Shown: positions 22,701-37,700 of the stretch, piece after piece
Layout of the letters: each line of letters starts with the position of its first letter
Position numbering within the stretch: the stretch's first letter is position 1
NCBI RefSeq assembly: GCF_050908995.1
Contig: NC_135121.1
Coordinates: forward strand, 8,990,001 to 9,054,000
Reading direction: 5' to 3'
Length of the DNA: 64,000 bases
From: Andrena cerasifolii
Lineage: Eukaryota > Arthropoda > Insecta > Hymenoptera > Andrenidae
Made by a program: the position numbers and the translations under genes
Notes under the pieces: model-generated
The model's database searches: none
Seen by the model: only the letters and a program-made list of their open reading frames with translations
What the model was told of the DNA's origin: nothing

Positions 22701-25700
22701 TTTCAGGTGGAAGGCCGCAAGACGATCTCGATTTAGGATTCCTCCAGCTTTTCGCCATCGATCGACGACCTCCGGGAGCTGGACGTATAAAGCGCGATCG
22801 CACTTGGATTTTTTCAGATGGAACGAGGCACCACTTGTATCTTTTCTTTCACTGACTCGCGAGTACGCGATGGCCACGTCCCGCTGGCTGTATTATCATT
22901 TCGACTGCTCGACCAGTCTCCTCATGAATTTCAAAGCCACATTTTACGCACCCAACAAGTTGTGCTATCTTTCAGGGACTGATACATATGAATCGGTTGG
23001 TTGTTTTTCATTAATTTTATACAACGCTGCATTACCTTTACACGAGTAAGGCGGGCGAAAGAAAATGTTTCTTGGGGCATCTTCCTTACTAATTACTTCG
23101 TAGCCTAAGCCAGTTACCTCGATTCAACTATTTATTTATTTATTTATTTGCCTTACGGGAAGATCCCATTATTTAAAAAAAGACAGCAAAAAATTCAAAA
23201 ACCACATTACCGCTCACGAAAAACTCGCACATCATACCCCGAGAACCAAAAATATAAAGTCCAATGAGAGTGTAGCACCCAAGCAAACAAACCCGGAAAT
23301 ATTTGCCCGACTGAGCGCGTAACCATTCACCCAATCGTCATACCATTCCATCCAGAACTCTAAGCAGTCCAGATCTAAAGACATGTACATTCCGCGCAAA
23401 GAAATCAATCCGCTCACAATAATTATTCGCCAATTCTGGAGATTGGATCCGTATCCCTGAATCGCGATGCGTGCAACGGGGGCCTGAAGAGCGTAGCAGC
23501 TCTGACGGATCAAGCAGGCGCATTAAAATTTACCAACGAGGACAGGGAATTGTTTGTGAGGCGAATGTCCCAATTTCTGTTCATTTAAGAGATAACTCGT
23601 CATAGAGAAGGTGTAAAAAATTTGTTTGCGATGAAAATTTGCAGAGTAATTGATTAAATCTTTAAGAATAAATCAACCAATTCAAAAACTATTTAAGAAA
23701 GTTATTTCAAGATTGTTAACTATTAGTAATTTCTAATTAAATATATAATGCTCTAAATGTCCGTATTTCTGCTTATGAAAAATAGCGATGTGTGTATTGA
23801 CCCAAGCTCGTGCAACACTCGCGTAAATGTTTAAATAGTTTAGAATTATTTTGTTGCAACTATGGTACAAACGTAACGCATATAATAATAAGAAAAATAC
23901 GAAATGATCAGAAATGGGGACATCAGCATAAATTGGGACATTCACCTTATGCCCGAGAATTACTTTAAATAAAAAACACTATTAAGTATGAATCAGCTCG
24001 CTATTCTATTTGAAGGTCTGCGAGAATATCGGTTAGTTTTATTTTTAATTCTATTACAGTGGTCTGTAATAACTAGGTACCCATTACCGATCGCAATTAG
24101 AAAACGAAGGAGGGTTAGCTCTTACACTCAATAAATTAAAAGGGGTTGCAAAGAATGTGGAATTTCATTGTCTCACCGAGAGCATCCTAGACGAGTGCTA
24201 AAACACGTACTTACAGATCGGGCAAGGATCGACGAGCATGATGACAGGCTCGAAGGGACTAATCACTTCGAAGCTCCTCCACGAAGCTAATATCACTTGT
24301 ATGGGATCAGGAACCCCCATAGCACAAGAGAGGACACGGAGTAACGAACACCGGGGAAGTCGACGGTAGCCGAGGTGGTTAAGGGGGTATTCTAGTCTAG
24401 ACACTCGTTTTTGAAGGTGATATTTGGAAATTAATTCTGGAAAACCTATCGCACCTACAGGGCAGGGTTTTTGCACACATATTTAGTAGTGTTTGAACTA
24501 TCAACACAAATTTTTGGAATGCATTATATTGAAATTTGTACAAGTTACCTGAAACGAAACTACCAAAGATTTTTTTAATCTATACGAGTGTAGTTATCGC
24601 CCGAACTAGATGTAACCAAGCCCGGAATTCTAGCGAGCGACGAAGTAGTACCGATTTTCATTCGAACACGTGTTGATGCTAGATGAGAATTGAAATCTGT
24701 GGGGTCCAAAGATGAGAAGAAGGTTGCTGTGTAAAATTTGATTACGTGGAACACTCGATTTCTATATTAAATTCTTCACGAAATCCAATTCTGGTATCTT
24801 CGCGTGGCAGTTAAATGGAAGGAAAGATGGTTCTTTAAATAGCCAACGTGGGTAAACACTGAGGATCATTGATTGCAGGTGGCCCGAGATGCGGTGCGAT
24901 AAAATAAGAGCAGAGGCAGAAGTTTCGTGGAGGATGAGTCGCGAATCGACTTCGATTACCTTCAAAACACCGTTTACTGGCGTGTGCATAGATGGGTACG
25001 TTTATGTGTACCTCGATCTAATATGAGAGATTACTCATTGAACAATGTTTGCCCAGGTATTTCACAATTTGCATGGCTTAGCGTCAAACTCCACGCAGGC
25101 TAACAAGCATCGCCGACTTGACGGCGCGATTATGCTCACTCACTCGAAAACTTATCTATGATCGATCACGATATAATGGTCACGAGCTGTACCAGCCTCC
25201 AACAAAAAGGAAGATGCAAAACAAAGTACGGATTGTAACCCGCTCGGAGCCGGTTACTAGTGGCATAAGACAGTCTAGTGCAGACAGCCACTTACTTAAG
25301 GGGGCAGGGCTTGAAACGGTTCCGAAAATAACTGTTTAAAACTCGAGAAACCAAATAATCCAGATTCACTTCAGGAAACCAGAATACCTCCCATTCAAAA
25401 TATCGTCACTTACCCCGTTTATCAACACACAAGGGACAGTATCATTCCGATAAGTTGGCACTAATTGCAAGCACGTCCATTACGCGAATCAGTATTGTGC
25501 GGGGTCATTAAAGAAAAACGATAATTGACCGTTACCACGCTGTCTCCGCGATAGCTGCAGCCACGTTAATTAGGATGTTAATCGAAGCAAACGGCGAATC
25601 ATCGACTCGCCTCGATCGAGGAAGGATGTTCGGCCGTGTCGGCGCACCAGTTGCGTTCAATTACAAAATAGCAAAAACCTGCCGGCCGGCTGGCTCTGCC

Positions 25701-28700
25701 TCGCACGCGCCAAATTATGTAATTCAAAGATGGTCTCGCTGATTGCTTCAGTACCTTATTACAGGTCGTCGAAATAATTGCTACGACCTTTCGTCTTCTC
25801 CCATAATCAGGCGGACTCCATGACGATCTCACGCGAGAATTTTATTCAGCCGTCCCTTGCAGGCTGTTCAACAAATCGTCACGCAACGAAGTTGTGAAAA
25901 AACTAAGCAAAAAAATGTGGAACAAATTTTTCTGCTAGTCAGACGATTTTCAAATGATTTTTCTAGAAGACTCTGAGATTCATCGGGGAAGCTTATGCGT
26001 TCTATATTATTTGCTTGCTCGTTTACTAACAAGGGGAGGACACCATGTGGTAGACATCGATTTTGATGAGCCTTGGCACGATGGATCTATGTCGAAAATA
26101 GGCCTTAATAATAGAGATATTTACAGTAATTAAAAATTTCATAGTGGACGTGGGGTTTTAGTGGGTAAGAATCCCACAACTACCCTGGCGCCAATGGGGA
26201 TTACCCTCTGGAGGAGTAGGGTGCCTTTTGAAGATTTCACCAAGTTAAAAAAAAGGATTTGTAAAAAAATAATTTATAAAAAAAAATTTTTAACGTGAAG
26301 ATATCATCAAAAGACACCCTGACGTTTCCAGGAGGGTATTCCCCGCGGACGCCAGGGTAGTTGTGGGATTTTTACCCACTAAAACCCTACGACCACTATG
26401 AAATTTTTAATAATTTACATGCAAATATACTATTGGCAGAAACGCTCGGACACCTATTTACTTATTTTCGACATAGATTAAAATCGATGTCTACCACACG
26501 GTGTCCTCCCCTTGTAACTTTCTACTACCTCGTGCCAGGATTCACCGGGCACTCAAGTAAACATTGATTCACCGAATATTTGCAGAAAATTGATCTCTCA
26601 GGAATCGCTGGGCGTTCGTAGAAGGTAATAAGATCGATCCCGAGATCGCTTAAGATTCAAGGAGATCGGGAAACTGCACGAACACAGGGACGAAAGGTGA
26701 CCACGTTCATTGCTGTTTTCCTCGTTATCCACGGTGAAATGTGCATATTTCATTGGCCGAGTCCCGGTGAAGCTAAGCGACGAGTTCATTAATTACGAAC
26801 TGCTAATAAAGGCGACTTGCTATAATAGAAATTAAGTTCTGACGGCTTCTGGGAAATGGAAAATGTCCCACGAATTAAAGGGAATATAAGCGACGGGTTC
26901 ATCAATATTATTCCCATCGATTTCTAGGAATTGAAACGTACCGGGTAATATATCATCGTGCAAACATTGATTTAATTTTTAATTACTCGCCCCAGCGCAA
27001 TGACCTCGATTTTCTCTACCGTTCGACTAGTCTAACAAGCCTCCGCGCTGTGCACATATTTATACGGCTGGGCTCGTTAATTAACGATCGATTATCGAGC
27101 CGAGACTGACCGTCTAGAAGCGTCGAGCGTCTCGCCCGCGATCTCGTAGAACCGTCCAGAGTTGTCGCGAATTTTCCCGCGCCCGTTCCTTATTTTAAAC
27201 CTTCCCTCCCTCGATTTGAACCGCGCCAAGGTTGGTCTCGAACGAGTGCCAGACGTGCGCCGAAACGAGAGAGCTCGGCGACATAGAAGCGATTATCGGT
27301 CGATTTCAACGTGATTAATGTTGACACGCGGTGATTTATTTTTAAAGAAACGCTCGAGCGTGGGCGTACCGCTGCTCGTCCATGCCAGACAACGGAGGAA
27401 AGCTTTTATGGCCTGACGAAGCTTAAGGTGTCGAAAAGGCACCCTTCTATCGGCTTCGTAATTCTGTAGATTGTTTCATTTCAATTTTCCGGCTAATTGG
27501 AAGAAGACTGGACTCTCGGCAAGAAAATAACTCTTACCAATACACGGTGGGCAGCGGCCTGAAGTCCCTCGGTTGGTATTTGCACCGAGAACACTCTAAC
27601 ATTTCATGAATATGATTTAATGGAAAGCTTGCGGCTATGCTTTATCCTAGACCACATTCAGGGAATATTGTGCAAGTGTTCGCCAGGCAAATATTAACCG
27701 AGTGAACTTTGACAATATCTGTGAAGCCCAGAGGAAACAATTACGAAGAATTTCAGCTCAAACTTGGCACCTTATATATTTCGTATTCGCTTAGAAAATT
27801 AAGGGGATCTTCCGGTCTAGAGCCCCCCAAAATTGGTGATATTTAGGAATTAATTAAAGGAAAATTACTATGTATAATTTAATGGGTCTTCTTGCATTGT
27901 ATTAAGGATATCTTAAATTATAGAAATATATTTTTTGTTTTATAATTAATCATTGCAGACGGCACTGGGGAGTGGTTAAAGTCAAGGCGCCAAAAAATTG
28001 ATCCAAATTGGTGGGACCTGTATCTCCAAAAGTTATTATTCGATTCGACTGAAACTTTTCTTATTTTGAAGAATATATTTCTGGCTCGGGGGAAACCAGA
28101 ACAAAATACAAAAATAACATTTTTTTAGAAAATAACGACACATGAAGTTTGAAAACACTTTTTTCCTATATTTGTCACCCTTTCAACGGCTTTAAAAATT
28201 ATAAATTTTCAATTTTTTGTATTTTTTTCCGGCACCCCCCTAACCAGAAGTATATTCTTCAAAATAAAAAAAGTTTCAGTCGAATCGGATAATAACTTTT
28301 GGAGATACAGGTCGCGCCATTTTGAGAAGACTGTTTCGAGAAAAACGCGTTTAAAGTTTTACGTGGGCGCCGAGTGACTGTTGCCCATGCATTTGCCTAT
28401 AACTTCGTGAATTTTACGAATTTCAACAAGTCCTTTTGAACACGTATTCCTAAAAGGTTGAACATTCGAAAACTGAAATACAAAAAAATCGATTTTTAGA
28501 CCGGAACCTTCCCTTAGGACTTAAAAAATATAGAAAATGCGTCAGTGTATTCCAGATATCAGTCTCCAGCCACAAAAGTATCTCCCATGAAGCCACCCTC
28601 ATTTTTACAGTAGAAATCGACCCTGCCTCAAGTTTCCAATCACACCCTGATCCCCTCCCCGACAGGAGGAAGCTTCGACTGCCTTAACAACCACAGTTCA

Positions 28701-31700
28701 TTGTTTCCAGTTACTTGCAACGCTCGCACAGTCGTTCGCGAGATCGTTTCATTGCATAACGCCCGCTGGTGAGCGGCACTGTTTACGTGTATCGAACGCA
28801 GCCAGATTCTGTGAAAGGTGGACCTAGGCGCGGCCAAGGACCGGATTCGCGAGTAAACAACCGAGCTGTTGGGCGCTCGGCTGTCTCGTATATAAGTATT
28901 GCGCTCGGGCGAGTATTCTCACGACGAGTGTATCTTTGATACGTGCTAAATGAACGGTCAGGTGAAACAGGATCTATCGAGAAATCTAATGGATATTGAG
29001 CAACGTGCAAGGTGCGATTAGCATGTCCCTGGGTGTCACTTTTTCCACCAGAAACGTTCCTTGCATATTTGCCAATTAGTTGGACTCGTTCACGATCAAT
29101 GGTAGGCATAGGGTAAAGGACCCAATTACTGACATCTAACCAATTACTGTCACCTTAAGCTATTTTACTTAAAATAACGAATAAATAAACTGGAGTATAT
29201 AATCTATAGTATACATTATAGGTTGAATTACATAAGTCTTTTTGCGTATGACTTTACAACGTTTATTTATTCGTTATTTTAAGTAAAATAGCTTAAGGTG
29301 ACAGTAATTGGTTAGATGTCAGTAATTTGGTCCTTTACCCTATTCGTATATTCCCAACCAGAGTGATTGTTCGATTAAATTATTATTAACCTTCCTGAAC
29401 TCTCGTGTTGCTCTTAAAGGAATATGATTTGACTAAGTTCCCTTATAGAAATCGCACAGTAGTTCAGTTTTTTAGTCTTTATTTCAGAGTCAAATTGTGG
29501 ACAAGATGTTAACCCTTGTCAAGGTGTGGGCGAAGACTGACGTCTACTGGGCCATATGAACAGTTTCATGTTTTAATTATTTTAAATTGTTTCCTTTAAC
29601 AAATGTAAATTCTTGTTACTTTATCTAAAAGTAGAAATTTTACGCTTCCCAATAATCATATTTAGTAATAATTTTATACTGCTCAAATATAAAAGAAATT
29701 GCAATTGTCTCAACTGCTTCCTCAACTGCTTCCTTAACCCAAAAGGGCACGCGTCCTTAAATTACCTGCGAAGGCTCGTAAGAACAGAGTCGCTGGTACG
29801 AGCTACGTTTAAGTCGCCATCTACCCTGATAACTGAAGAATTCTAATATATTTCTCAATCTTTCTCGTATCTTATACTAAGAGTCCGATACTGCGTTTGA
29901 CGTGGCAAACTTTTTCGCGAGGACGTGAGCGATCGGGAAACAAAATTCTTGGGGATTCGAGCGTGTCGGTAACTGGAGAAAGAACCGTTCCAGGAATGTT
30001 ACAGATGCACGTGTTGGGCACGTTTTACTGGGTTCGTTCACGAGACGATAGTTATTGCGTAAATTAAGCGAAACTGAACTTGAAACAACTGGAATAGTAA
30101 CTACATCAACGGGAATAGTCGTTAATGCTTCTTAACGAATCTCTCCAAATTATCTACGAACCACAGAGACTCCTGTGTTTGCCAAAATGAAACTTACACA
30201 TATGCAACGACACAGAGATTGAAATTTGATACAAATTGTAAAATTGTCGAGTACCTACTACCTTAACAGTAACTGGAAAAAGACGCGTTCCTCAAATCTT
30301 ACTACGGAAAAAGGATGCACGTATTTACCTTCGTCCTCTGCTTGAGGAATTTGGAGATCTTAGAGATGGGATTCGGAAACTTTGGCCTCGGCATTTTGAC
30401 TAAGGTTTCTTTAGCGCCTGGCGGGGCAAACTTCGCTCCACTTTCTCTGCCAGCTCGTTCGTTCAGTCGCACTCGTTACCACGGTGCACACTTTACATTC
30501 TGCGCCGCGGACCGCGGTTTGGATTCGCTCAGAATCGAGTACTACGATCGGTACCGAAAGGAACCCCGGTACTTAACGGGAAGAGAATTTTTAATTACGC
30601 ATAAAGATCGTTATCGCTATAAAAGGTATTAGCGATGGAAAAAAATGGTAAAAAAAAATGTAGAGCTTTGGATAGAAAGATTCGACGAGATCGAAAGTTC
30701 TGTCGACTCGAACCGGTCCTAATGTTTCTCGCGAGACCGTTAGATACGCCCGATTTCGATTTCGTATTTCCTCTCGCTCGGGTGCAGATCGATCGTTACG
30801 AACGCGAAAAGTGCGCCGCGTCGCTTCGCGGAAGCCTGGAGCAGGACTGGCGCTTCGTGCTTACGGGGGTGAGTCTAATACGCGTCCCACAGGAACGAAG
30901 TGGTGGGGGGAGGGTAGGGCGCGCAGATCGGCACCGCGCATCCCCACTGCGCAGCACGTGCTAGCCGGCTGGTCTGCGCGCGCTGTTTATCTGCTCGCCA
31001 ACCATGCGTAGAGACTCCTTTCTTTAAACCAATTTTTTAATTAATAACAATGAGCTGTCCATGACCAGCCTCTGATTGGTACAAAATAATATTTCAATAG
31101 TAAAAGCTTCGACGAGTCTGGAAGTTTTTACGGTTCCCGAAGTTTTCGAAGAGCCTTTCAGTTTTCATTCGATGCGTGTCAAATTGAAAATGGATCATTC
31201 GTTATTATTTATAACTTGAATGTTACTTGAAATTTGTCGACTAGTATTCAATGGTAATTGTTGTTCATATTTAGCTTATTCCGTATGAGTTTTTTTTAAT
31301 AATACATTTTTAATGATTGGAGAACAAAGGGGGTACTTTCTGCCACGAGCTAACAAGGGGAGGACACCATGTGGTAGATACCGATTTTGATGAGCCTTGG
31401 CGCAATGGATCTACGTCGAAAATAAGTAAATAGAGATATTTACACGGAAATTATTAAAAATTTCATATTATTTCATAAATAAAATAATTCTTTATTCTTT
31501 ATCGTATCGATATGGAAGTGACACCGATGGATTCCTTGTGTTTTTTCGATGAAAACCATGCCAAATGCCATGTAAATCGGACTATTTTCAACGAAGTTAG
31601 CTTGAAACGATACAAATCAATTTTCCATGTGATTTCCTTCATTATCGTCCGAATTGCGTCGTTCTTGGTGCCAGTTTCATCGGCGAAACATAAGGAATCG

Positions 31701-34700
31701 ATTGGCGTCGTTTTCGCAAAGATCTGATAAGAAATGCGGAACTTCGAATATTTCTCACTTCTTAATAGGCACTCCAACCCCTTCGAGGGTCGAAAGCCAT
31801 AAAATTTAATGAGGTCCCGCGGGGGGTTGACCTCACCACGGGGTACCAGGCGGCATCTCTTTGACAGGCGCACCGAGAGAATAACCCTGTACATGCACGT
31901 GGTCACGTCCGCCCTGAATGCAGTTGTGACTGTTACTGGTCGCGTTAGATACGATACTTTTCGCCCAATTGTCACACGTTATTGAGTAATTGAGCGTGTC
32001 GGAATGTATTGCGATCTCGAATTGTTATAAATTGGAGGAAAGTAAACCGTAGGATTAACTGATAATAGCTGACCCTGATGTCATCTGTATTTACCAACAC
32101 GCAAGTCGAGTTCTTTTTATCAGGGCGATTTTCAGGTTCGACACATCCCGTGGAAGTTAAAGGTCGCGGCGTGAAGTCGACCCACGATTGAGAGATACTC
32201 AGCTCCTCGCATCCGCTAATACTGATAGCGCACAATTGCGCTAGCGTGGGTAGAGTGACGGATGCGCAAATACAGTAGTAAGAGAAGCTTGCAGCAGCGA
32301 GCGTACCTAATAGTTTCAAAATCTATGCAGCGAATAAAAAGACGTCAAGTAGGATCCATTGCAAAGAACGACTTCCATTCGTTAATCAATTTGTTGATCG
32401 ACAGTTCCGAGAAATAATTTGATGCCTGCTCGATGAATGCTTCAATGCAGTGCTTTAATTCCTGCATGGAAGCAGGCGCGGTTATTTTCGAATGGTAACG
32501 GGGATTTACCGCGGCGGATCAATAAACAATGGGGGAGGATATTTACCGTCTTACGGGGAAAACGGAGATAATCTCCACGGTGAAACTTTCCACAGGAAAT
32601 CTTAGTGACCCTTTCGTGCCACGTACGCCGACCGCGACGAAATGGATAATACAATGAAAACTGGTATCCTCGGTGTCCCATTCGCTTTTCGACCATTTTC
32701 CCAGCAATAAAACGTGCGAAGAGGACGTTAGCTTCCATAAACGTTATAACTGACTCAAGTGCCCCAATGTGTACCCAAAGAGGAGCTACTTAAAGGAGGC
32801 GTCGAATGCAGTAGAAATTTTTTAATCGATGGGGAGACCTTAGTTATGAACAAATAAGCCGCTCCACTACTCAGACAATAATTGTTCAAATAATTACAGT
32901 AAGGGAAACAAATTCTAGAAGATTTTAAAGGCCCGGCAATTTCACTTCTCCTCGTTTGTTGATTGGAAGACCTAATTTCCCAGTCTCTGCTCCAAAATTC
33001 AAAGCACGGAGCACTAAGAACCGGAGACACCCGAACGGAGGGGAAAGTCATAGCTCGTTGGACCATGACGAGAGACGAGGAGGACGCGGGACACGTTTGC
33101 CCGGTAAAAATGGCTCGCAACAGATGGAAAAGAACCAGTCGATGGAATGCATATTGTTTACTCCGTGTTATAGATTTGGCGCCATGCTCGTCGTTCGCGG
33201 TGGCAATTTTAGCGAACAGCCTCTGGCTAATGGAACGAAGACGGGATGTTGGCTTGGAGCCCACAAGTCGAAAGCTGCGAAGGTTAAACGCGTTCCTGAG
33301 CGGCCGTTGCGTCCTCGAGTTTGATGGGAGATGAGCAGGAGGATGGAAATCCCTTTCGTTTCTCCAAGCTTATGGAAGGGTTCATAGAGTTCATCTGTGT
33401 CCCCCGTTCTCTCCTTTACTCGATGCTTTGTGCAATCCTTTCGATATATCCGGGGTCTCCCTGCGAGATAATCGGTTCCTCGAAAACATGGAGGACTATG
33501 AGATTGTGTAATTGGACTATGAGATTGATGAGCGAGTAGTAATTAAAATTAAAGAGGGATGGTTCCTCAACAGAATCACAGAATACTCACTCGCGTGCAC
33601 GGTTGAATGAACGACAATTTTAGCTACTCTGGCCGCGATAACCATTCGCAGCGATGTGATAAACAAAACGTGGTGTCGCTGACCTAATCGTAGTCCTCCC
33701 ACAAGACCTTTTTAAGGAAACATGTGCAGAAGAACGCGCAGCAACCACCGCTATGAGCGAATTTCTACAGTCTTTTTAGGATAAAAATTTTGAATAGAGT
33801 ATGTTAGAAAATGAACCTACGCGGGTGGAAAAGAAACTAAAGAAGCGCGCTCCAGGACAGTTCTGGGGTAAGTGCCGTGGGGTTCATCACAGTCCTCTTA
33901 CCAAAAGGTAAAGCTTTCCTCACACCGCACAGTGGGGCACGTAACAGGATTTGCGGAAAAAATCTCATAATTTCGGTGTTTCTTAATATTTTTGAGCACT
34001 TTTTTTATATTATTTGTTAATAGTCAGCGGTTATATCGACAGGAACACTAATAAAATTGAAGCATTTTTAACAAATGAAGTAGTAATAAACCCCGTAAAT
34101 ATTGTTTCATAATTATTTAAACATCCAGTTCAGATTTTAGGCGAAACAACGAATTTTAGAAAACATTCTTAATATTTTTGTTTATAACTTTTTTCTAATT
34201 GTCTAAACAATTGATAAAACTTTTACCATTTGATAGATCTAATTAAAAAAAGTAACACAGTCACACTGCTCTTTCTGTAGTGTTGCCTTAGCAGTGGTTG
34301 GTTCAGTTCAGATTAATAATATGTAACTATCAAGGGACCATGGGGAGAGATTAGAGGGTGTCGAAGCACGCGGTGGAATGTTTTTCCGACGACGCTAGTG
34401 TATTTATCCGGTACGTAGTAAACAAAAGCATCGCAGAAATAGCCAGCGAATAGTCGTAGACGTGATTGTCGTGGACCAGGCGGGTTCAAGCACGACGAGC
34501 ATCTCTGTTTGGCAAATGAAGCCACCGTTGAACGGAAGGAGTGACGCACGGAACGTGTGCCCACGGCCTTCCGGAAATAAATCGGTCAAGTGGCATCACA
34601 CAAAAAGCATTCCCGCCTCATTAACCTCAGACTTCGATCTTTGTTCCGTCCGTGAACCGGCCGCGATTTTAATGTTGCAAAGAAAAGATGATACCGAACG

Positions 34701-37700
34701 AATCAGAGACCCCCCTTAGAAATTAGCCTTTTAATCTTTTAATAGTTTAGTAGTTTGTCAGGTGTACGCTTGACCCTACGTTGACACACCTTTTTCAATC
34801 AACTTTGACATACCTGGGTGACTCGCACTCAGAGCAATTTTTGAACGACTGCCATCCTCCTCTACGAAATTCAATTTCTGTGAAAAAAATCACGTGTCAA
34901 TTTCGAAGTCTCTAGAATGTATTCCAATAGATTTTTGATTGAAATTTTATTACCGTTTTTGTAAAAAAAATTCTAGATTACCACATGTCGAGAAAAAAGC
35001 GAGGAAGATCTTGAAAAAATTGTAACTCTTACAAATTTCAATATTAGAAGCTGAAAATCTACAGAGTTGTTGTTCGGATATAATACTTTGAGAGAAAAAA
35101 TAGTGTGTAAGTAATCTTTGCAAAGAAACTATTTATTTTTAATATAGAAAGTGCAGAGCGTCAATATCAGCTTATGGGTGGCTCACACCCAGAGTGTCAA
35201 CGAAGGGTTAACTAAGGATTACTTGTTTAATTTAAGAGAAACATTTGTCATCCTGCTAGAATCTAGATCATTGCTTCCCTTTATGCGAAAGTTCCCTTTG
35301 TCGACCAAACAAAAGGAATTTATGGATCGGCAAGAGACCCATTAATATTTTAGTAGTTCCAAAATGCCCCCCACAGGCTGCTCCATAAAACTATACAAGG
35401 TAATTGGGTATTGCCGCGTTTTACACTACTATTGTCTCCGACTGTTACCCAGTAGAAGTATTACTGAATTAAACACACCACTTCGTACCCAGTTAATTCT
35501 CTAGAATTGCCCAGAAACTTGATTGCCCCTAATTGTCTCAAGCTTTCTACCGCTCGAAACTCGTCTGCCTGCTGCATCCTTTCGTACCCCGAGCAAAGTG
35601 CCATCTAAAGCAGGTAGAAAGGGTCTAACTGACCCTTCGTTCCCCTAGACTGGGCCTAAACACCCACGCGTCGATGGTGCATCGTGTGACATAAAGTGAG
35701 TCGTGCCCCAAAATCTATCTAAGAATCTAATTAGTTGTCAGATTCTACAGAGGTGGTGGAAAGGTGCGGTACGTACAGCGATATACACACATGCATGTTT
35801 AATTTAACCGCGAACGTGCGACTCGATGGTGGTATTTTTACCAAGGAGGCACGCCGAAGGAATTCCAAGTGCAGAAGAGAGTGCCCAACGAAAACGAGCA
35901 ACGATCATAACGACAAAGAGTCAAAGGGGTAACGACATCAACGATGAAGCGAGCTCAAGAACGTCGAGAAAAGGGCAGAAGGAAACGTGTACGTGTGCGG
36001 TGTGGCTGGCAATCAGAAGTGCACCGATATTATTGGGTGGATCGATCGAGTTTGTCCTGAGAAGCGGACAGACAGATTGGCCTTCTCTGTAAATGATATC
36101 GGTGCAGGCTGACGTAGGAAATGTGTTCAGAGGGATCGACGTCTATCGAGTGATCGGTTCAGCCATCCAGGGTCGCGCATGGAGGAAACTCAAGGGAGGA
36201 AAATTATTTGTGAGTAAAGAACAACACGTAGAACGGGATACCCTTACCTGGTCCTCTGAATGCTTTATCTGTGAGCTGATGGCTTGAAAAAAATTAGTCA
36301 CACATTCGACTTATTCTGCGAATAATATTCTTGAGCCCTGAGCCTCGTTTAAAAAGTCAAGGATCGGCTTAAAGGCCCTTACCGCGAAAGCTTCCCACTT
36401 CACATTGAACACAGCCAACTAGCATCCCTGAATTTCGATCGGTACGTGAAATCCTCCGACTACTCTCCGAACAGCGGCCCACCCAACGTTCACATCGAAC
36501 CGTACCAGCAAACTGCAAGCTATTATTATCCCCAGTTTCCTCCGCGCGCGCTACTAAACGTGCCAGGGACTTGATCGATCTGCCGATCGAGTCGCTGAGG
36601 CGACAAAGCACTCGGGGAATCGCGCCGCAACGATCGGCAGCTTGACGCGGGCTGGGTCGCGACATCGCGTGGCAATCGATAGCGCAGACACCGGCAAGTG
36701 GAGGGAATTAGCTGTACACGTGTAGTATTGCTGTTCGTGTAGAGAGAAAACAAAATGGTGCACTGTTCAACATCGAGCAATTAGGGTGCCTATGCAAACG
36801 ACGACCGATCAAGAAGGGAGGATTCAGGGAATCGATACCTCCGGGTCCTGGATCTGCTCGGAATCCGCCGACGTGCTGGACGTCTTCAGGATGCTGTACA
36901 GCTTTACGTAGGGGGCCTTGATCAGCTGTTAGCCAATATAATCGGCCGTTTTTAGCGGTTCGTTCACTGGCTTTCCATCTAGCCCGCTTGATCCTCGCGG
37001 CGGTCATTTAACACGTATGAACGAAACGAATCTTTCCCGGATGATCCTCAAAGTGAAATCAACTGGACGAGGAAGAGTAACGCTGCTAACATCCGAGAAT
37101 CGGGAATGGAAATTTTCAAAGCTTTGACGCGAGGATCAAGCCTCCAGAGGGACCAACGCTAGGGCCCTCGCTTTGAGAATTGAAAAATCCCGTCGGCCAG
37201 AAAAAACAGAAGCTCGGTAGAGAAAGAAAGTATCACGGTGCATACGCGATGATGATCCTGGAGATACTGTGCGATGAGGTGTACGATGCGAGACTGCGAT
37301 GGGAACGGTGTGAGAGAACGAAGCGGTGCGCTCGGCAACGAATAATAAACGCTGAATGGCAATGAGGGAACGTAAAGAGGAACGTCGACTGCGTTGGCCC
37401 GAGTATTTGAGAATCATGGCTCGTTTCCTGTCCGCGTGACTAGACGGGATAGGCACACACCATTGGCATGGTGCAGAGTTCCGCAGGGCCGCGCCAGCAA
37501 CTCAAGTGAAACACGTGGGGTCTGTGAGCGATGCTGATCGAACGTGAGCAAATCAATCGTGCTTGGGGTGGGAAGGGTTCTACTTCAGTATGAAGATGCA
37601 TTACCACGCTGAACTTCGGTCACAGGCATAGAAATTCTAGTAGCAATCGACTCGTTCCCTAATACCTAGAAAGTCTGTCAATAAACCTGCAGTATCTACT

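Noticed and set aside
22537..23049. 170-codon plus-strand open frame inside the mtd intron
   Set aside because: No domain, no codon or composition signature; overlapped by an open frame of similar length on the other strand. Treated as chance.
31499..31975. 158-codon minus-strand frame
   Set aside because: Half of it is a reading of the inverted repeat at 31520-31709, which explains the repeated DSLCF-type peptide on both arms.
32755..33334. Overlapping long open frames on both strands
   Set aside because: Mutually antisense, low-quality translations with no family motif; no splice signals of note.
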